Below, piece by piece: positions 26,635-35,272 of a stretch of DNA of 64,000 nucleotides. The position numbers were made by a program, and so were the translations under genes. How positions within the stretch are numbered: the stretch's first letter is position 1; every line of letters starts with the position of its first letter. Below the pieces are notes generated by a model. That model ran no database searches and had not been told where the DNA came from. It was given only the letters and a program-made list of their open reading frames with translations. The DNA comes from Amycolatopsis pittospori (GTDB lineage: Bacteria > Actinomycetota > Actinomycetes > Mycobacteriales > Pseudonocardiaceae), in NCBI RefSeq assembly GCF_013870525.1, contig NZ_JACBXD010000001.1:1-64000 (forward strand). Direction: 5' to 3'.

Positions 26635-27048
26635 ATGCGGATCGGCGAACTGGCGGAGCGGACCGGGGTGAGCGTGCGCTCGTTGCGGTACTACGAAACG
26701 GAAGGGCTGCTCCGGCCAGATCGATGCGTCAACGGCTACCGGACCTTCACCGAAGACGACGTCGCCCGGGTTCTGCAGATCCAGCTCTTCTATTCGGCCG
26801 GGTTGTGCAGCGGCAAGATCGCGGAACTCCTTCCCTGCGTTTCCGGTGACGACACGCATCTCGTGCCGTCACCGGGGCTGACCGACGAACTGGAGATCGC
26901 CAAGGCCCGGATCCAGAACCAGATTTCTCTGCTCACCACCTCTCTGGCGGTTCTGGATCGTGTGCTGGCCGCGGCCAACGGGACCGACACCGCCGAGGTG
27001 CCGGTTCCCTCCCGGCCCGCCCGGCGCCATCGAGGCATCCACGTCTGA
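26635..27048 (+). CDS. MerR family transcriptional regulator
   Basis: A 137-residue protein with the N-terminal MerR winged helix (MRIGELAERTGVSVRSLRYYETEGLL, then RTFTEDDVARVLQIQLFYSAGL), a dimerisation helix (about 80-115), and a short Pro/Arg/His-rich tail. No CxC metal loop is present; a lone Cys (GLCSGK) and a second (LLPCVSG) lie in the linker. It is divergent from the alkene reductase, whose promoter has MerR geometry, so it probably controls that gene. Confidence 0.9.
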   Translation: MRIGELAERTGVSVRSLRYYETEGLLRPDRCVNGYRTFTEDDVARVLQIQLFYSAGLCSGKIAELLPCVSGDDTHLVPSPGLTDELEIAKARIQNQISLLTTSLAVLDRVLAAANGTDTAEVPVPSRPARRHRGIHV

Positions 27049-27063
27049 GACCGGCTCACCGCG

Positions 27064-27639
27064 CTAGGCGTTCGGGTCGCGGCCCATCAGCCCGAGCAGC
27101 CTGTCCTGCAAGGGCGCGTCGTCGGGCACTTTCACCTCGGGACCGAAGACGACGATCCCAGGACCGAACGCGCCGGGAATCCTCATCTCTTCCGGAATGG
27201 CTTGCGCCTCGGGCCACATCCGGGCGACCTCGCCAGGGTCGATCGTGTCGTCCTGACCGGTGGCTCGGGCCAGATCCCAGCCGTGGACCACCATGTCGGC
27301 GCTGACGACCTGGTCGATGTGCTGTTCGGCGGTCACCTTCCCCATCGGCGTTTCGTGTTCGGTGGCGGCGAGCACGGGATCGGAGAGCACGACTTCGACC
27401 TCGGCCCGGGCCGCCCGGAACGCGCCGAGCGGGTCTTCCCGGAGCGACGGTGCCGGGGCGAGGTCGCGACCGAACGGACGCAGCATCGCGCCGTGCATGT
27501 CGACGATGTGCCCGACGACATCCCTGGCGGTCCACTTTTCGCAGGGGGAACGGTTCTCCCACCGCCCTGGCTCGACGGCGGCGATCTTGCCCTCGAAGGC
27601 GTCGGCCCTGGCGCGATACCGATCCGCGATGGCGTTCAC
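27064..27639 (-). CDS. TIGR03086 / maleylpyruvate-isomerase-fold metal-binding protein
   Basis: A 191-residue DinB-like four-helix-bundle protein. Family landmarks: NRSPCEKWTARDVVGHIVDMHGAM in the N-terminal half and DMVVHGWDLARATGQ later, supplying histidines of the metal site. I start it at GTG 27639, 4 bases after the stop of the upstream SRPBCC gene, where GGGGGCGTGA serves as RBS and family similarity begins. It ends the operon ArsR-SRPBCC-TIGR03086. Substrate unknown. Confidence 0.85.
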   Translation of the reverse strand: MNAIADRYRARADAFEGKIAAVEPGRWENRSPCEKWTARDVVGHIVDMHGAMLRPFGRDLAPAPSLREDPLGAFRAARAEVEVVLSDPVLAATEHETPMGKVTAEQHIDQVVSADMVVHGWDLARATGQDDTIDPGEVARMWPEAQAIPEEMRIPGAFGPGIVVFGPEVKVPDDAPLQDRLLGLMGRDPNA

Positions 27640-27643
27640 GTGG

Positions 27644-28129
27644 TCACGCCCCCGCCGGGACGGCCACGACTTCGGCCAGCTTGTCGAAGCCCTCGCCGAC
27701 ACCTCGCTCCATGCCGGATTCGAGCACGGCGTCCCGGATCCGACTTGAGCCGTATCGCAGCACCTGGGTCAGGGTGGTGACGCCACCCTGCTCGGCCAGC
27801 GTCAGGGTCGCCAAGGCCTGACCTTCCGACGCCTCGCAGTCCTCGTTCGTCTCGAGCGAGACGAGCCTTTCCGGACGGTCGATCTCCTGGTAGACGCCCT
27901 GCAGCAGCATCTCCATCCCGCCCCCGTGCCGCAGCCGGTAGCGCCATCTGCCGCCGACCCGCAGATCGATTTCGCATTCGACGACCTCACAGCCATGCGG
28001 ACCGAACCAGCGGCGCACCAGTTCCGGTTTGGTCCACGCGTCGAACACCAGCGCCCTGGGCGCGTCGAAGGACCTCGTCATGACGATCTCGAAATCGCCG
28101 GATTTCTCCACACTGAGAGTGCGTCCCAT
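27644..28129 (-). CDS. SRPBCC domain protein (AHSA1 type)
   Basis: A 161-residue START-like protein. VMTRSFDAPRALVFDAWTKPELVRRWFGPHG is the typical AHSA1/ArsR-partner N-terminus, followed by DLRVGGRWRYRL and the C-terminal helix GMERGVGEGFDKLAEVV. In many bacteria a gene of this family follows an ArsR repressor and is repressed by it; here it lies 30 bases downstream of one. Ligand unknown. Confidence 0.88.
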   Translation of the reverse strand: MGRTLSVEKSGDFEIVMTRSFDAPRALVFDAWTKPELVRRWFGPHGCEVVECEIDLRVGGRWRYRLRHGGGMEMLLQGVYQEIDRPERLVSLETNEDCEASEGQALATLTLAEQGGVTTLTQVLRYGSSRIRDAVLESGMERGVGEGFDKLAEVVAVPAGA

Positions 28130-28159
28130 CGTGCTGTTCCTTTCCCGCTCCCGCGGTGG

Positions 28160-28510
28160 TCAGTCGGTCTCGTCCCGGCGCTCCGGGTGTCGCAGCTCCG
28201 CGTCGAGGACGAGGTCCAGGTTCGAGAAGGTCTCGTCCCAGAAGCGGCGGTAGCCGCCGAGCCATTCGGTCGCGTCCTTCAGCGGCTCGCCCACCAGGCG
28301 ACAGGGGCGGCGCTGTGCGTCACGGCCCCGCGCGACCAGCCCTGCCCGCTCCAGCACCTTCAGATGCTTGGAGATGGCGGGCTGGCTCATCGCGAACGGT
28401 GCGGCCAGCTCCGTCACCGTGGCCTCGCCGTGCGCGAGCCGCGCGAGGATCGCGCGGCGGGTGGGGTCGGCGAGCGCCGCGAAGGTGACATCGAGCAGAT
28501 CCTGTGCCAC
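28160..28510 (-). CDS. ArsR family winged-helix repressor
   Basis: A 116-residue protein with the full ArsR helix-turn-helix (ALADPTRRAILARLAHGEATVTELAAPFAMSQPAISKHLKVLERAGLVARGRDAQ). No metal-binding CxC motif is seen in the recognition helix; this is the SRPBCC-associated subfamily that answers an unknown ligand. GTG 28510 has AGGCGGG upstream and places the start just before family similarity. First gene of a three-gene operon; a candidate operator lies at 28600. Confidence 0.88.
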   Translation of the reverse strand: MAQDLLDVTFAALADPTRRAILARLAHGEATVTELAAPFAMSQPAISKHLKVLERAGLVARGRDAQRRPCRLVGEPLKDATEWLGGYRRFWDETFSNLDLVLDAELRHPERRDETD

Positions 28511-28599
28511 GGTCGCCCGCCTTTCTGTCTCACGGATTCGAGTTCTCACGTTCGGTCTCTCACTGGATCAACCGCTACCTTCGATAACCTTGCGGTTCC

Positions 28600-28615
28600 A
28601 TAACCATGTGGTAAT
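28600..28615. promoter_or_regulatory. Candidate ArsR operator
   Basis: ATAACCATGTGGTAAT is symmetric at 12 of 16 positions and lies about 90 bases upstream of the arsR-like start. An AACCGC/GCGGTT inverted repeat (28570-28597 region) is next to it. Auto-repression by the ArsR protein is inferred. Confidence 0.4.
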
Positions 28616-28779
28616 CTACGACGGAGCAGATCGAGTTGTCAAGCCTTCGTACCGACCTGACGAGGGAGAACACGGAACAGGAGGGAGGTGGAGCAGATTC
28701 CCCGACCGATGCGAACGCGTGCCGGAGGACGAGTGGGGTTACCGTCGGTACCGGCATGGACTACGAGCGAAACGAGCCG

Positions 28780-29997
28780 ATGAACGCCGGGCGACCGAAG
28801 ACGACGAAGCGATGGGCGACCGTCATCCTGGGAGCGGCCACCGTTCTCCTCACGAGCGTGCAGTGCGGAACAGCGAACGAGCAGGCCGGTTCCGCACAGC
28901 CGGCGGAGTCGACACCTCCACCGCCGAGCAGCGCGGTTCCGAGGCCGCTCAGCACGAGCCCGGCCACGCCCTCGCCGTCACCGAGGGCGGATCAGGTGCC
29001 CGTACCAGGCTGCGAAGCCGTCATCGCCGGGATGAGCCCCCGGCAGCGGCTGGCCCAGCTGGTGGTGGTCGGCGTGAACGCGGGCGACCCGCAGGCGACG
29101 GTGAAGCTGGTACGCGATCAGCAGATCGGCGGGATCTTCCTCGGCGGCAATGAGACGGCTTTGCTGCAGAACCGCGCACTGGATGAGGTCCAGCGCGCCG
29201 CGAAGGTGCCGGTGTCCGTGGCGATCGACGAGGAGGGCGGCCGCGTCCAGCGGATCGACGACCTCGACGGCGAGATGCCGAGCGCCCGGAAGATGGCCGC
29301 GACCATGACGCCGGCACAGGTGCGGTCGAAGGCCGCCGAACGAGGCAAGCAGATGCGGGCCCGCGGCGTCACCGTCGACTACGCGCCCGACGCCGACATC
29401 ACGGACCAGCCGGACCGCGACATCGTCGGCGACCGATCCTTCAGCGCGGACCCCGAGATCGCACGCAAGTACGTCCTGGCGTTCTCGCAGGGCCTGCGGG
29501 ACGCGGGAGTCCAGCCGGTGCTGAAGCACTTCCCCGGGCACGGGCACGCCACCGGGGACTCCCACAAGGGACTGGTGCGGACCCCGCCGCTCGCTTCGCT
29601 GCGAAAGGTCGACCTGGTGCCGTACCGCGACATCGGCGAGTACGGCGACATCGGCGTCATGGTCGGACATCTGGACGTGCCCGACCTGACCGGTGGTACG
29701 CCGTCGACCTTGTCGGCGCCGGCGTACCGGCTGCTGCGGAAGGACTACGCGTTCGACGGCCCGGTGATCACCGACGATCTCGGGGCGATGAAGGCGATCA
29801 CGGCCCAGTACCCGCTGCCGACGGCCGTGCTCAAGGCCCTGCAGGCCGGCGCGGACCAGGCACTGTGGTCCTCCGGCGGCAACGTCGACTCGGTGCTGGC
29901 CACGCTGGAGCAAGCGCTTGCGTCCGGCGAACTCCCGGCCGCCCGGGTCGACGAGGCGCTGACGCGGGTGCTCATGGCGAAAAAGGCCTGCGGCTGA
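28780..29997 (+). CDS. Secreted glycoside hydrolase family 3 (beta-N-acetylglucosaminidase/NagZ-like)
   Basis: A 405-residue GH3 enzyme without the C-terminal GH3-C domain, as in NagZ-type beta-N-acetylhexosaminidases that trim peptidoglycan fragments. Landmarks: VAIDEEGGRVQRI, VLKHFPGHGHATGDSH (substrate loop with the His acid/base candidate) and GPVITDDLGAMKAI with the nucleophile Asp. The N-terminus has a basic stretch, a hydrophobic segment (ATVILGAATVLLTSV) and a Cys followed by a Pro/Ser-rich linker, so it is exported and possibly lipid-anchored, though SVQC is not a good lipobox. ATG 28780 is preferred; 28756 is also possible. Confidence 0.85.
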   Translation: MNAGRPKTTKRWATVILGAATVLLTSVQCGTANEQAGSAQPAESTPPPPSSAVPRPLSTSPATPSPSPRADQVPVPGCEAVIAGMSPRQRLAQLVVVGVNAGDPQATVKLVRDQQIGGIFLGGNETALLQNRALDEVQRAAKVPVSVAIDEEGGRVQRIDDLDGEMPSARKMAATMTPAQVRSKAAERGKQMRARGVTVDYAPDADITDQPDRDIVGDRSFSADPEIARKYVLAFSQGLRDAGVQPVLKHFPGHGHATGDSHKGLVRTPPLASLRKVDLVPYRDIGEYGDIGVMVGHLDVPDLTGGTPSTLSAPAYRLLRKDYAFDGPVITDDLGAMKAITAQYPLPTAVLKALQAGADQALWSSGGNVDSVLATLEQALASGELPAARVDEALTRVLMAKKACG

Positions 29998-30172
29998 CCC
30001 GCCCCGGATCCGGCGGAACCGCGAGGCGAAGGGCCCGGAAAGTGGCCCCGGCGAGACCGCCCGGCAGGGTGACATGAAAAGCGGTCCGAAAACTCAATGA
30101 ACACAATGCTGACCAGGCCGGTGTCGGGAGTGACCCTGATCACCGCCCCGCCGCCCGATCAAGGAGGATCGC

Positions 30173-31114
30173 GTGCCTGGTCCCAACAAGTACCTACGTC
30201 GTCTCGCGCTGGCGGCCGTCGCCACGGCCGGACTGAGCCTGTTCGCCGCACCCACGGCATCGGCCGCGTCGTCGGCGCCGGTCGATCGCCCGGTGCCGAC
30301 CACCGGCTGCCATCGTCCGTCCCCGGTACCGGCGGGCGTGACGACACTGCGAACGCTGACGTCCGGCGGCCTGGTCCGCGAGTACACGGTGCACGTTCCC
30401 GCGCGGTACCGGCCGTCGCGGTCGTACCCGGTCGTGCTGTCGTTCCACGGCCACAAGAGGACCTCGAAATACCAGGAGGAACTATCCGGCTTCTCCGCGT
30501 ATGACGCGATTTCCGTCTACCCGCAAGGACTCACCGGGACCGACGGCGAATCGGCCTGGACCGGCGCACCCTATTCGGCGGCCGCCGACGACGTGCTGTT
30601 CACCAGCGATCTGCTGAACGCCCTCCAGCGGGACCTGTGCGTCGACTCGCGCCGGATCTACGCCACGGGCAAGTCGAACGGCGGCGGCTTCGTCGGCGTA
30701 CTCGCCTGCCGGATGCCGGGAAGGATCGCGGCGTTCGCCCCGGTCGCGGGAGCGTTCTACCCGCAGGGTGGGCCGTGCGACCCGTCGCGGCCGGCACCGA
30801 TCCTCGACTTCCACGGCACGGCCGACACGACGATCCCCTACACCGGGAACCCGGCCAAGGGCTTGCCGACGCTGCCGGCCTGGCTCGCCGGCTGGGCGGA
30901 CCGGAACGGCTGCTTCCCCCGGCCGATCGAGTACTCGCCGGAGACCGGCGTGACCGTCCAGCACTGGATCGGCTGCTCGCTCCAGCACTACCGGGTCGAA
31001 GGCGCCGGGCACGTCTGGCCGAGCACGTCTCCCAACAACGATTCCGCCACGCCGACCGTCATCGACGCGACTCCGGTCGTCTGGCGCTTCTTCCAGTCCC
31101 ACCGTCTGCGTTAA
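30173..31114 (+). CDS. Secreted CE1-type esterase (LpqC / PHB-depolymerase-like)
   Basis: A 313-residue alpha/beta hydrolase. A clear signal peptide spans about residues 1-32 (RRLALAAVATAGLSLFAAPTASAA). The nucleophile Ser lies in YATGKSNGGGF, the acid in ILDFHGTADTTIPY and the His in GAGHVWPS. The N-terminal VREYTVHVPARY and SFHGHKR fit the feruloyl-esterase and PHB-depolymerase family. Six cysteines could form three disulfides. GTG 30173 has AAGGAGG 5 bases upstream. Substrate (plant ester or polyester) is not determinable. Confidence 0.88.
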   Translation: MPGPNKYLRRLALAAVATAGLSLFAAPTASAASSAPVDRPVPTTGCHRPSPVPAGVTTLRTLTSGGLVREYTVHVPARYRPSRSYPVVLSFHGHKRTSKYQEELSGFSAYDAISVYPQGLTGTDGESAWTGAPYSAAADDVLFTSDLLNALQRDLCVDSRRIYATGKSNGGGFVGVLACRMPGRIAAFAPVAGAFYPQGGPCDPSRPAPILDFHGTADTTIPYTGNPAKGLPTLPAWLAGWADRNGCFPRPIEYSPETGVTVQHWIGCSLQHYRVEGAGHVWPSTSPNNDSATPTVIDATPVVWRFFQSHRLR

Positions 31115-31172
31115 AAAACCGTCATTCCCTTGCCGGGCCCGCCGGTGCGGCGCTAACGTCGGACTGACCGGA

Positions 31173-31196
31173 TGACCAGATAAGCAAATCTGGTCA
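31173..31196. promoter_or_regulatory. TetR operator: 9-bp perfect palindrome with 6-base spacer
   Basis: TGACCAGAT (31173-31181), spacer AAGCAA, ATCTGGTCA (31188-31196). It lies 25 bases before the TetR start codon, the standard place for autoregulation of the tetR-P450 operon. Confidence 0.75.
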
Positions 31197-31220
31197 CGAA
31201 GTCAGAGACCGGGAGCGCAT

Positions 31221-31925
31221 GTGCCAGAGAGTCCGGACCGCACCGCCGGCCGCGCCGATCGCATCCTCGACGCGGCCGGCGTCCTGCTGACCAGGCTGGG
31301 CTACCGCAAGGTGACCATCGAGGACATCGCGAACCATGCGGGAATCGGGAAGGGCACGATCTACCTGCACTGGCGTGCCAAGGAAAGCCTCTTTCACGCC
31401 CTGCTCCTGCGCGAATCCCTCCGTGCCGCCGAGGGTCTCCTCGAAAAGCTGGACGAGGATCCGGCGGAGGTACTCCCGCATCGGTTCCACCGGGCCGTCT
31501 TCCTGCAGACCCAACGGAATCCGCTGCTCGGCGCGCTCATCTCCGGCAACACGGAACTGCTGGGCCGGCTGAAGAAACACCCCTTGCAGGATCAGGACGC
31601 CGTCGTGACCGAGCGGTACCTCAAGACGATGACCGACCGGGGACTCCTTCGCGACGACCTCCCGCACCTGCCGTACTCCCTGCGCTCCTCGGCGCTGGGG
31701 TTCTACCTGATGGAAACCTTCACCACCGAGGGCTCCGACCTCACCTCCGAGGAGAAGGCCGACGCCCTCGCGCACATCATCCGGTCGGCGTTCGAGCCGC
31801 CGGAGAAACCGTCCCCCGCGAACTTGGCCGCCGCGGCGGCCGAGGTGAACCAGGCGTTCCGGGATCTGATCTCGACCTATCGCGCCTGGATCTACCGGCA
31901 GGACGGAACAGAGGAGCCCGTCTGA
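31221..31925 (+). CDS. TetR family transcriptional regulator
   Basis: A 234-residue regulator. The N-terminal helix-turn-helix is complete (RADRILDAAGVLLTRLGYRKVTIEDIANHAGIGKGTIYLHWRAKESLF). The ligand domain (about 70-225) is helical and unlike any I can name. The start is GTG 31221 after GGGAG. The P450 gene starts 37 bases after its stop; with the palindrome just upstream it probably represses itself and the P450. Confidence 0.9.
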   Translation: MPESPDRTAGRADRILDAAGVLLTRLGYRKVTIEDIANHAGIGKGTIYLHWRAKESLFHALLLRESLRAAEGLLEKLDEDPAEVLPHRFHRAVFLQTQRNPLLGALISGNTELLGRLKKHPLQDQDAVVTERYLKTMTDRGLLRDDLPHLPYSLRSSALGFYLMETFTTEGSDLTSEEKADALAHIIRSAFEPPEKPSPANLAAAAAEVNQAFRDLISTYRAWIYRQDGTEEPV

Positions 31926-31962
31926 TCCGAGCTCCTTCACCACCACAAGAAGGGGGCACGAC

Positions 31963-33168
31963 ATGACCACCCTCGCCGAAAGCTGGGGAGCGCACAAAGA
32001 CCAGTTCTGGCTTCGGGACGAGTTCCCGGCAGAACCGGTCGGTTTCGACGAAGAAACCGGTATGTGGAACGTCTACGGCCACGCCGAGGCACTGAAGACC
32101 CTGAGTGATCCCAAGGTGTTCTCTTCCGACACCGCCCGCCTGATCCCGCCGGAGCTGGCGCCGGACAAGGACCTGTTCGTCGACGGCAACCTGCTCCAGA
32201 TGGATCCGCCGGACCACAAGAAGCTCCGCACCCTGGTGAGCCACGCCTTCACCCCGAAGGTCGTGGCGGATCTGGAACCGCGGATCGCGGCGTTGACGAA
32301 CGAACTCCTCGACGTCGTCGACGGCGGGGATTCGATGGAATTGGTGACCCATCTGGCTTATCCGCTGCCGGTCATCGTCATCGCCGAACTCCTCGGCATC
32401 CCGGCGAGCGACCGCGACCTGTTCAAGAAATGGGTCGACACACTGCTGAACAACAGCCAGCAGCGGTCGCTGGTCAAGCAGACCGAAGAGGACAAGCGGG
32501 CGTCCGACGAAACGGCCGAACAACTGAAGAACCTGGTGAACTACCTTTCCGAGCACGTCGACGACCGGCGGCGGAACCCGCGCGAGGACCTGCTGACGAA
32601 ACTCGTCGAAGCCGAGGTCGACGGCGAGAAGCTCACTCAGAACGAAGTCGTCAACTTCGCGAACGTGCTGCTGCTCGCCGGGCACATCACCACCACGATG
32701 CTGCTCGGGAACACCGTGCTGTGCCTCGATTCCCATCCGGACGAGTACCGGCGTGTCCGCGAAGACCGCTCGCTGCTGCCGGCCACGATCGAGGAATCGC
32801 TGCGCTTCCTGAGTCCGTTCGCACTGGTCGCCCGCGCGACGACGACCGAGGTCGAATTGGGCGGCAAGACGATCCCGGCCGATCAGATGCTCGGTATCTG
32901 GGTCGCGGCGGCGAACCGGGATCCGCGCACGTTCACCGATCCCGGAACCTTCGATCCGGCCAGGGCGCACAATCCGCATCTGGCCTTCGGCCGCGGGATC
33001 CATTTCTGCATCGGGGCACCGCTGGCCAGGCTGGAAGGCAAGATCGCGCTCAACATCCTGCTGGACCGGTTCCCGGACCTGCGCACCGATCCGGGCACGC
33101 CGCCGGCGTTCATCCCCAGCCCGAACATGACCGGGGTGAACCGGCTCCAGCTCCTGCTGAAGCCCTAA
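31963..33168 (+). CDS. Cytochrome P450
   Basis: A soluble bacterial class I P450 of 401 residues. Heme-ligand Cys349 sits in AFGRGIHFCIGAPLARLE; the ExxR motif is E278-R281 (EESLRF); the I-helix is LLLAGHITTTMLLGN (about 236-250). The usual acid before the catalytic Thr is Ile242 here, as in some CYP107-like enzymes that use substrate-assisted proton delivery. No ferredoxin gene is adjacent. It follows a TetR gene in one operon and overlaps the convergent phosphatase gene by 4 bases. Substrate unknown. Confidence 0.93.
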   Translation: MTTLAESWGAHKDQFWLRDEFPAEPVGFDEETGMWNVYGHAEALKTLSDPKVFSSDTARLIPPELAPDKDLFVDGNLLQMDPPDHKKLRTLVSHAFTPKVVADLEPRIAALTNELLDVVDGGDSMELVTHLAYPLPVIVIAELLGIPASDRDLFKKWVDTLLNNSQQRSLVKQTEEDKRASDETAEQLKNLVNYLSEHVDDRRRNPREDLLTKLVEAEVDGEKLTQNEVVNFANVLLLAGHITTTMLLGNTVLCLDSHPDEYRRVREDRSLLPATIEESLRFLSPFALVARATTTEVELGGKTIPADQMLGIWVAAANRDPRTFTDPGTFDPARAHNPHLAFGRGIHFCIGAPLARLEGKIALNILLDRFPDLRTDPGTPPAFIPSPNMTGVNRLQLLLKP

Positions 33169-33806
33169 CGGTCCGCGAACCGGGAGGCGAGCGGGACGAC
33201 GACCCGCGGAGTCCGCTTCCCGGGCGTGTACCGCAGCTCCGTGATGTTGCCGTTCGGCACGACGTAGGTGTCGGCGAACGTGCGGAATCCGCGCATCGCC
33301 TCGGCGTCCGGGATGGTGATCCCGGTCAGCAGAGACCACATGACCGCGCGGATGAAGAGCCCGTGCGTGAACACGGCGATCGGTCCGGGTTCGCGTTCTC
33401 CCAGCCGGGTCAGGAACTCCTGGGTCCGGGTGAAGAGACCGGCGAACGATTCCGCGCCGTTGACCGCGTGGTGCGGATCGGCCCGGTCCCAGTAGGCCTC
33501 GGTGTACGGCCTGCGGGTGGCGGTGGTGGTGACCTGTCCATGGAGTTCGCCGAGAAAGGTGAACTCCTGGACAGGCCACTCTTCGCGTTCCGCGTGGGGG
33601 AACCGCTCGATCGTCGGCTCCGCGGTCTGCCGCGCCCGCAGGAACGGCGACGTCACGATCAACCGAGGCGGTTCCGCCAGCGAATCCGCGATTTCGACGG
33701 CTTGCCGTCTGCCGAGTTCGGTCAGTGGCGAGACTCCCGGCTCACCACCGGGAAGGCCCGCGTTCGTCTCGCTTTCCCCATGCCTGATCAGCCACACCCT
33801 TGCCAC
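33165..33806 (-). CDS. Histidine phosphatase family protein (phosphoglycerate-mutase-like)
   Basis: A 213-residue enzyme of the branch-2-like phosphohydrolases. The phospho-accepting His is in VWLIRHGESETN (residue 9); the second His is in IAVFTHGLFIRAVMW. The conserved Arg pair lies in RHGES and TSPFLRARQTAEP. The start is GTG 33806 with AGGAGG upstream. Substrate unknown. It converges on the P450 gene, overlapping it by 4 bases. Confidence 0.88.
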   Translation of the reverse strand: MARVWLIRHGESETNAGLPGGEPGVSPLTELGRRQAVEIADSLAEPPRLIVTSPFLRARQTAEPTIERFPHAEREEWPVQEFTFLGELHGQVTTTATRRPYTEAYWDRADPHHAVNGAESFAGLFTRTQEFLTRLGEREPGPIAVFTHGLFIRAVMWSLLTGITIPDAEAMRGFRTFADTYVVPNGNITELRYTPGKRTPRVVVPLASRFADR

Positions 33807-33901
33807 GATCGCCTCCTAGACCCCGTGTGCACCGACGATCGCACCGAGCGGAGTTGATCGCGACTTCCAGGATGCCTTATCACCGGGAAGCGACGTGGTT
33901 C

Positions 33902-34699
33902 TCAGCAGTCGAACTGCCCCGGCTTGCGCCCCTCGCCCGCGGGCCCGCGGTACGCCTGCGCGATGTCCAGCCAGTGGTCGGCCAGCGCACCTTCGGCACG
34001 GACGTCGAGGTCGTCGCGGTGACGGCGCCGCGTGACCAGCAGGCAGAAGTCCTCCGCGCTGCCGGTGATCCGCTGCCGCGAGTCTTCGGGGCCGAACGTC
34101 CACAACTGCCCGGACGGCGAAGTGATCTCGAACCGGAACTCCTGCTCCGGCGGGGTCAGCCCGCGCGCCTCGTAGCCGAAGTCGCGGACCCGGACGGCGA
34201 AGCCCACCAGGTACGCGAGCCGATCGGTCCGCTCCGGCCGCACTCCGAGCGCGTCCGCGACGTCCTGGCCGTGCGCGAACAGTTCCATCATCCCGGCGCA
34301 GGCGAGGATGGCCGGCGGCAGCGGGTTGACCAGCCACGGCACGACCTGGTCCGCGGGGACGGCGGCGAGTGCCTTGATGCCCGCGTCGCGTTCGGCGCGC
34401 CACCGGGCCAGCACCACCTCGTCGGGGTCGCCGAGATAGTCGTCGAGCGCCGCGTTCACGGCCGCGTCGAACCCGCGCGCCATCGAGGTCTTCGCGAGTT
34501 CGACGAACTTCTGCGGCTCGGCCGCGGACAGCCCGGCGATCTTGAAGATGAACGAAAGGTGCGCGATCTGGTGCTTGACCGACCAGCCGACGGCGGGCGT
34601 GGGCGTCGCCCAGCCCGCGCCGTCCAGATCGGCCACCAGGGCGTCGACCTGTTCGCCTTCCGTGGTGAGGTCCTTGATCACGTTCCGGAAGTCAGTCAC
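33902..34699 (-). CDS. TIGR03084 family metal-binding protein
   Basis: A 265-residue DinB/MDMPI-fold protein. The N-terminal part has WATPTPAVGWSVKHQIAHLSFIF, the middle MMELFAHGQDVADALGV, and the C-terminal part FGPEDSRQRITGSAEDFCLLVTRR, all characteristic of the TIGR03084 family. The histidines HQIAH and AHGQD probably bind a divalent metal. GTG 34699 follows AGAGGA. Role unknown; related proteins use mycothiol or handle small-molecule adducts. Confidence 0.85.
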   Translation of the reverse strand: MTDFRNVIKDLTTEGEQVDALVADLDGAGWATPTPAVGWSVKHQIAHLSFIFKIAGLSAAEPQKFVELAKTSMARGFDAAVNAALDDYLGDPDEVVLARWRAERDAGIKALAAVPADQVVPWLVNPLPPAILACAGMMELFAHGQDVADALGVRPERTDRLAYLVGFAVRVRDFGYEARGLTPPEQEFRFEITSPSGQLWTFGPEDSRQRITGSAEDFCLLVTRRRHRDDLDVRAEGALADHWLDIAQAYRGPAGEGRKPGQFDC

Positions 34700-34790
34700 C
34701 GTGCCGTCCTCTCGCCGTTTGCACCCTTCCCGATGATGCGGACGCGCGACGCCTCCGTCTTCTCCTCGCGAGCCTCGTGGGATTCCGAGC

Positions 34791-34822
34791 TTGATTCTGG
34801 AGCCGGGTCCAGGTTCTACCCT
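34791..34822 (+). promoter_or_regulatory. Metal-MerR type promoter/operator with 20-bp spacer
   Basis: -35 TTGATT (34791-34796); central dyad CTGGA-GCCGGG-TCCAG (34797-34812); -10 TACCCT (34817-34822) at 20-bp spacing. The dyad form is close to CueR/ZntR/CadR operators. The expected start is at or next to ATG 34829, so the mRNA is probably leaderless. It would drive the merR gene and the Cys-rich micro-gene together. Confidence 0.65.
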
Positions 34823-34828
34823 CGGAAC

Positions 34829-35272
34829 ATGCGAACCGACACGACCGCGCCGGCGGCGTTGACGATGTCCCAGGTGACGTCCCGCGCCGGGGTACGGCCG
34901 GACACCGTGCGCTACTACGAGCGCATCGGCCTCCTGCCCGTCCCGGCGCGGACGACCGGGGCGCACCGGCGCTACGACGAAGCCGTCATCGACAGGCTGC
35001 GGTTCATCCGCGGCACCCAGCGGCTAGGGCTGACGCTGACCGAGATCGGCGATCTGCTGAGCGTCCGCGACACCGGCGTATGCCCGTGCGAGCCTGCCGA
35101 AACGATGCTGGGACGGCATCTCGCCGAGATCGACGCGGAGATGGCCCGGCTCGGCGCGCTGCGGGCCGAGCTCAGCTCCATGCTGTCGGGGATGTCCGGC
35201 GAGAAATGCGCCGATCCGCTCCCCGGCGCTTGGTGCCCTCCTGACTGCGAATCGACGGGAGGAGGTGGATGA
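34829..35272 (+). CDS. Heavy-metal-type MerR regulator
   Basis: A 147-residue MerR protein. The DNA-binding part is VTSRAGVRPDTVRYYERIGLLPVPARTTGAHRRYD followed by LRFIRGTQRLGLTLTEIGDLL. The metal loop at residues 82-90 is DTGVCPCEPA (Cys85, Cys87), as in CueR/ZntR/CadR-type sensors, and there are three further Cys near the C-terminus (Cys127, Cys136, Cys140). A MerR-type operator lies directly upstream. Its stop codon overlaps the ATG of a 19-residue Cys-rich micro-gene. A soft metal ion is the likely signal; which one cannot be told. Confidence 0.9.
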   Translation: MRTDTTAPAALTMSQVTSRAGVRPDTVRYYERIGLLPVPARTTGAHRRYDEAVIDRLRFIRGTQRLGLTLTEIGDLLSVRDTGVCPCEPAETMLGRHLAEIDAEMARLGALRAELSSMLSGMSGEKCADPLPGAWCPPDCESTGGGG

